Below are positions 43,680 to 45,973 of a DNA stretch of 45,973 nucleotides, in pieces (position 1 is the first letter of the stretch; every line of letters starts with the position of its first letter). Where the stretch lies: contig CAJUMB010000026.1 of assembly GCA_910587105.1 (NCBI GenBank), positions 1 through 45,973 on the forward strand. Reading direction: 5' to 3'. The DNA is from an uncultured Lachnospiraceae bacterium. GTDB taxonomy: Bacteria > Bacillota > Clostridia > Lachnospirales > Lachnospiraceae. Position numbers and translations under genes: made by a program. A model generated the notes under the pieces. The model was given only the letters and a program-made list of their open reading frames with translations. It made no database searches and was not told where the DNA came from.

Positions 43680-44090
43680 TTATTCGTATTGTATTTCAAA
43701 TTCTCCTGGATTGTCTTTGATATTATTTTGTACATCAGGGTTTTCTGTATTAAATTCTGTAACGTATTCAAAAGAATAAGCTTCCTTACCTTTTTGTGCA
43801 TTTTTTTCAGAAGTGAATACATCTACGGACACATTGTTAGGATATCCGTTTATATCAAACGAAAAGCGTGTACTGTGGAAATCATTGTCAAGGATATGCT
43901 GTATGATTTCCCTGGAACATGCTTCTTTATCCGATATGTCATCTTTATCGGCAATGACATCAATATCCAGCTCATACCAGTTGCCGGATGTTGTGTTGTT
44001 GGAAGAGAGAATGTCCATTTCAATATATTCTTTGGAACACCCACATATCATTCCGCATGATAATAAAATTAAGAGTCCTGTTTTTTTCAT
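43680..44090 (-). CDS. Small putative lipoprotein
   Basis: This 136-residue protein has a Lys-rich start and hydrophobic segment (KKTGLLILLSCGMICGC) with a lipobox-like Cys at residue 12 (LLSC) or 18 (ICGC), so it is probably a membrane lipoprotein. The mature part is rich in Asp and Asn and resembles no family that I know; ELDIDVIADKDDISDKEACSRE is near residues 40-61. GGAGGTG precedes ATG by about 8 bases. It is divergent from the XRE genes and shares the intergenic region containing the dyad at 44113-44129, so it may be controlled by them. Base composition is more AT-rich than the core element. Confidence 0.6.
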   Translation of the reverse strand: MKKTGLLILLSCGMICGCSKEYIEMDILSSNNTTSGNWYELDIDVIADKDDISDKEACSREIIQHILDNDFHSTRFSFDINGYPNNVSVDVFTSEKNAQKGKEAYSFEYVTEFNTENPDVQNNIKDNPGEFEIQYE

Positions 44091-44112
44091 TTCCCGTCAC
44101 CTCCAATTACCT

Positions 44113-44129
44113 AACCAAATGGTTTGGTT
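44113..44129. promoter_or_regulatory. Operator-like dyad 1 (distal) upstream of the first XRE gene
   Basis: AACCAAA and TTTGGTT form a perfect dyad with a 3-base spacer. It lies between the divergent lipoprotein and XRE genes. A related half, ACCAAACGGT at 44178-44187, covers the ribosome-binding site of the XRE gene. Confidence 0.6.
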
Positions 44130-44197
44130 TTGAATAAAGTATAACATCTGGTGATAAAATTTGAAAGAGTAAAACTAACCAAACGGTGAGGTGCGAT

Positions 44198-44416
44198 ATG
44201 TATTACAGGCGGATCAGGGATTTGAGGACAGACCATGATTTACGGCAGATAGATGTGGCTGAATTTTTGGGCTGCCATGAAGGTGTATACAGAAGGTATG
44301 AGAATGGGGAGCGGGAGATACCGCTATGGGCATTGTTGAAGCTGGCAGAACGGTATGATGTCAGTGTTGATTATATGCTTGGGATTACAGATAATAGAAG
44401 AAAATATGGTGAATAG
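44198..44416 (+). CDS. Small XRE-family regulator, copy 1
   Basis: This 72-residue protein is essentially a lone Cro/C1 helix-turn-helix: RIRDLRTDHDLRQIDVAEFLG, then the EGVYRRYENGEREIPLWAL recognition segment and a YDVSVDYMLGITDNRRK ending. The start is ATG 44198, preceded by GGTGAGGTG. It differs from the next XRE gene at 5 of 72 residues. It lies 107 bases from the divergent lipoprotein start and ends at a terminator. By size it is a repressor of the phage-C1 type. Confidence 0.87.
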   Translation: MYYRRIRDLRTDHDLRQIDVAEFLGCHEGVYRRYENGEREIPLWALLKLAERYDVSVDYMLGITDNRRKYGE

Positions 44417-44417
44417 G

Positions 44418-44456
44418 GTTATGGCACATTAATTTCTCATGCCATAACTCTTTTTG
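44418..44456 (+). terminator. Terminator after XRE copy 1
   Basis: GTTATGGCA at 44418-44426 pairs with TGCCATAAC at 44440-44448, followed by TCTTTTTG. Confidence 0.8.
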
Positions 44457-44532
44457 TATCATGCTCTCCTGCAGGATGTTTTATATCTAATACTTTGAGC
44501 ATTTTCAAATATCGGTCATCTTCTATTTACCT

Positions 44533-44549
44533 AACCGAATAGTACGGTT
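44533..44549. promoter_or_regulatory. Operator-like dyad 2 (distal) upstream of the second XRE gene
   Basis: AACCGAA and TACGGTT form a dyad at the same relative position as dyad 1. A related half, ACCGAACGGT at 44596-44605, lies at the ribosome-binding site. The internal bases differ from dyad 1 at both the distal and proximal sites in the same way (CCAAA to CCGAA). Confidence 0.6.
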
Positions 44550-44615
44550 TTGAGTAGAATATCCTATCTGATGATAAGATTGAAATATAGATCAAACCGA
44601 ACGGTGAGGTGTAGT

Positions 44616-44834
44616 ATGCATTACAAGAGGATCAGGGATTTAAGGACAGACCATGATTTAAGACAGATAGATGTGGCTGAATTTTTAGGGTGCCATGAAG
44701 GGGTGTACAGAAGATACGAAAATGGTTCACGTGAGATACCGCTATGGGCATTGATGAAACTGGCGGAACGGTATGATGTCAGTGTCGATTATATATTGGG
44801 GATTACAGATAATAGAAGAAAATATGGGGAATGA
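44616..44834 (+). CDS. Small XRE-family regulator, copy 2
   Basis: This 72-residue protein is 67/72 identical to copy 1, with changes at positions 2, 4, 38, 47 and 60; the recognition segment EGVYRRYENG is the same. The start is ATG 44616, preceded by GGTGAGGTG, as in copy 1. The two genes are a direct duplication that includes their upstream regions. It ends at its own terminator and then faces the RES gene convergently. Confidence 0.87.
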   Translation: MHYKRIRDLRTDHDLRQIDVAEFLGCHEGVYRRYENGSREIPLWALMKLAERYDVSVDYILGITDNRRKYGE

Positions 44835-44872
44835 AAGGCTATGGGATAAGTCATGTACCATAGCCTTTTATT
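44834..44872 (+). terminator. Terminator after XRE copy 2
   Basis: GGCTATGG at 44837-44844 pairs with CCATAGCC at 44858-44865, followed by TTTTATTATTTT. Confidence 0.8.
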
Positions 44873-44918
44873 ATTTTCAGGATTGTGTATCTATTCTTCG
44901 ATTGAGCTAAATCCGTTT

Positions 44919-45692
44919 TTAATTCTGGCCCGCAGAAGACGGGGGAGCCTGTTGTTTTCCTTTTACAACTTTGCTATTTGTACATCTGTTATTTTTATTT
45001 TCATCCCATAAGGCAATATTATGTTTATCGGTATAAGAAGAATTATATTTTATGCCGGAAATATCCTTCCTATTTTTTAAAATGTCTAAAAAATCCAATG
45101 GTACGGCATAATTTTGTTCTGCATAAGCTGGAGATGTTAAATAATCTTTTATGAAGATATAGAACGCCCTAATATCAACGGAATAATGGCTGGCGAAAAA
45201 CTGTACTGTTTCATCTGAAAACAGGCTGTCAAGCCCATCGGAAGCCATGATTGTAAAATCCATTACGCTAATTCTGTTTTTTATAGTGCATTCAGCAACA
45301 GAGATATAATCGTTTTCAGCAGCTTTTTGTTCTTTACAGGAAGTCTTTATATCTTCTGCCAAATAAAGGACTTGTTCGCCGGCATGATTTACCCTTCCAG
45401 TTATCTTTATTGCTGATGCAGGCGCTACACCAGAATGCAGATCATCATATCCGCTTATTGGTATGCCGTTTTCTTTAATAATCCCTGTATTTTCTCCATC
45501 AGCTGGATCAATGATTCTTGCTCTATAATAAATTCCATTATCCAATTCAGTTATGGGTATGTGCATTGCCGCCTGTTGAAACAGTTCTTGGTTCTTTTCT
45601 TTTTTTTCGCCATTCAAACTCTCAAAACTAAATTGTTTAACATTAAGCATGGAAAAGAGCGCCAGGTCGGTTCTAATTTTAAAGTCATGCAT
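44919..45692 (-). CDS. RES-domain protein, possible NAD+-degrading toxin
   Basis: This 257-residue protein carries a RES domain at about residues 52-230. The order of hallmark residues is kept: R57 in YYRARI, Y110 and E121 in YLAEDIKTSCKE, an S-V-A strand at 131, and S219 in GIKYNSSYTDKHNIALWD. RES proteins of the Res-Xre toxin-antitoxin type phosphorolyse NAD+; other RES proteins are of unknown role. It has an extra segment of about 45 residues before the domain and a polar tail after about 230. The start is ATG 45692, 8 bases after AAAAAGGAG; GTG and ATG codons just before it are too close to that site. The gene is convergent with the XRE copies. AT-rich compared with the rest of the element. 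Confidence 0.75.
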   Translation of the reverse strand: MHDFKIRTDLALFSMLNVKQFSFESLNGEKKEKNQELFQQAAMHIPITELDNGIYYRARIIDPADGENTGIIKENGIPISGYDDLHSGVAPASAIKITGRVNHAGEQVLYLAEDIKTSCKEQKAAENDYISVAECTIKNRISVMDFTIMASDGLDSLFSDETVQFFASHYSVDIRAFYIFIKDYLTSPAYAEQNYAVPLDFLDILKNRKDISGIKYNSSYTDKHNIALWDENKNNRCTNSKVVKGKQQAPPSSAGQN

Positions 45693-45973
45693 TTTCATCA
45701 CTCCTTTTTCAATAAACTATTAACGGGTAAAATTCTGACTGCTTAATAGTTATTCTATCATATCTAAATGTTTTTTCCATTCCAATTTTATCTTATATTA
45801 AAAAATCAAAGAAATTTGCAAATCTGCTTGTATTTTGCCCTCTCCAGCCTGCTATTAGTGAAAGGGTAACATTTCTGAAAAATTTCCACTATCACAATTC
45901 AAAAATTTTTCCTTTCAGCGTACCTTGAAAATTTCATATCCTGCCCAGATTGATACCCGGCATTGAGTGTGCA
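45693..45973. other. AT-rich region at the right edge
   Basis: No gene that I can support lies in this segment. It holds the upstream region of the RES gene and, at 45891-45913, a sequence beginning ATCACAATTCAA that matches the iteron unit of rep. The segment GCGTACCTTGAAAATTTCATA near 45917 looks like a conserved leader of the next, unseen gene of the element, but I cannot prove that. Confidence 0.4.

Larger units (their letters stand above)
36873..45973. mobile_element. Integrative conjugative element, left part (continues beyond window)
   Basis: The element begins where the subtilase reading frame is cut and continues to the right edge. It carries HTH, DUF6075-like, DUF3970-like, parA, parB and replication initiator genes with iterons, an XRE regulator and sigma-like genes, followed by a cargo region with XRE repressors and a RES-domain gene. 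This content fits the replication and partition section of Tn1549- or CTn-like elements in Firmicutes. No integrase, relaxase or conjugation ATPase is in view, so its type is inferred. The exact left end is uncertain by a few bases because the junction lies in a G run. Confidence 0.75.

Noticed and set aside
44198..45692. A standard Res-Xre toxin-antitoxin pair
   Set aside because: The XRE proteins are only 72 residues, lack the DUF2384 domain of Xre antitoxins, and are convergent with the RES gene instead of preceding it in an operon.

Overview
The window reads as a chromosomal segment of a moderate-GC anaerobic Firmicute, most likely Lachnospiraceae (Blautia/Dorea/Clostridium cluster XIVa-like). 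The basis is strong AGGAGG ribosome-binding sites, AddAB instead of RecBCD, a RecD2-type helicase, an ECF sigma factor with a DUF4179 partner, inositol catabolism genes and a Csp-like subtilase. This is an inference from gene families and base usage; no rRNA or tRNA is present to fix the taxon.

Positions 1-36872 are core chromosome: iolB-iolE (inositol catabolism); a minus-strand group with a Uma2-type nuclease, an isolated cobI and a secreted three-repeat protein; a RecD2 helicase with an N-terminal DEDDh exonuclease domain; a nitroreductase; a secreted Ig-like protein; a methyltransferase; a MATE exporter; a remnant of an Rpn-type gene; hslO; nadE; a membrane protein with an FMN-binding-like domain; the addB-addA-mntP run; an ECF sigma/DUF4179 pair; a complete livJHMGF branched-chain amino acid ABC operon ending in a cytidylate-kinase-like gene; and a TetR-ABC-MFS efflux cluster on the minus strand. 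A family of small dispersed intergenic repeats, with ends related to GTGTTTGAAAA and TTTTCAAACACGCTCTGA, occurs at least five times, always upstream of a gene.

At about 36873 the S8 subtilase gene is cut a few residues after its catalytic serine, and an integrated element begins and runs off the right edge. It looks like the replication/partition end of an integrative conjugative element: a long hairpin-rich leader, an HTH protein, DUF6075- and DUF3970-like proteins, ParA, ParB, a replication initiator carrying a 23-bp iteron array inside its coding sequence, an XRE regulator, and two sigma-like proteins. Three copies of a 25-bp near-palindrome lie around the XRE/sigma block.

The last 2.3 kb look like element cargo, partly more AT-rich than the rest: a small lipoprotein, two tandem XRE repressor genes that are 67/72 identical, each with its own pair of operator-like sites, and a convergent RES-domain gene. 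RES proteins are NAD-degrading toxins elsewhere, normally paired with a different kind of Xre antitoxin, so this cluster is the best candidate here for an undescribed system.
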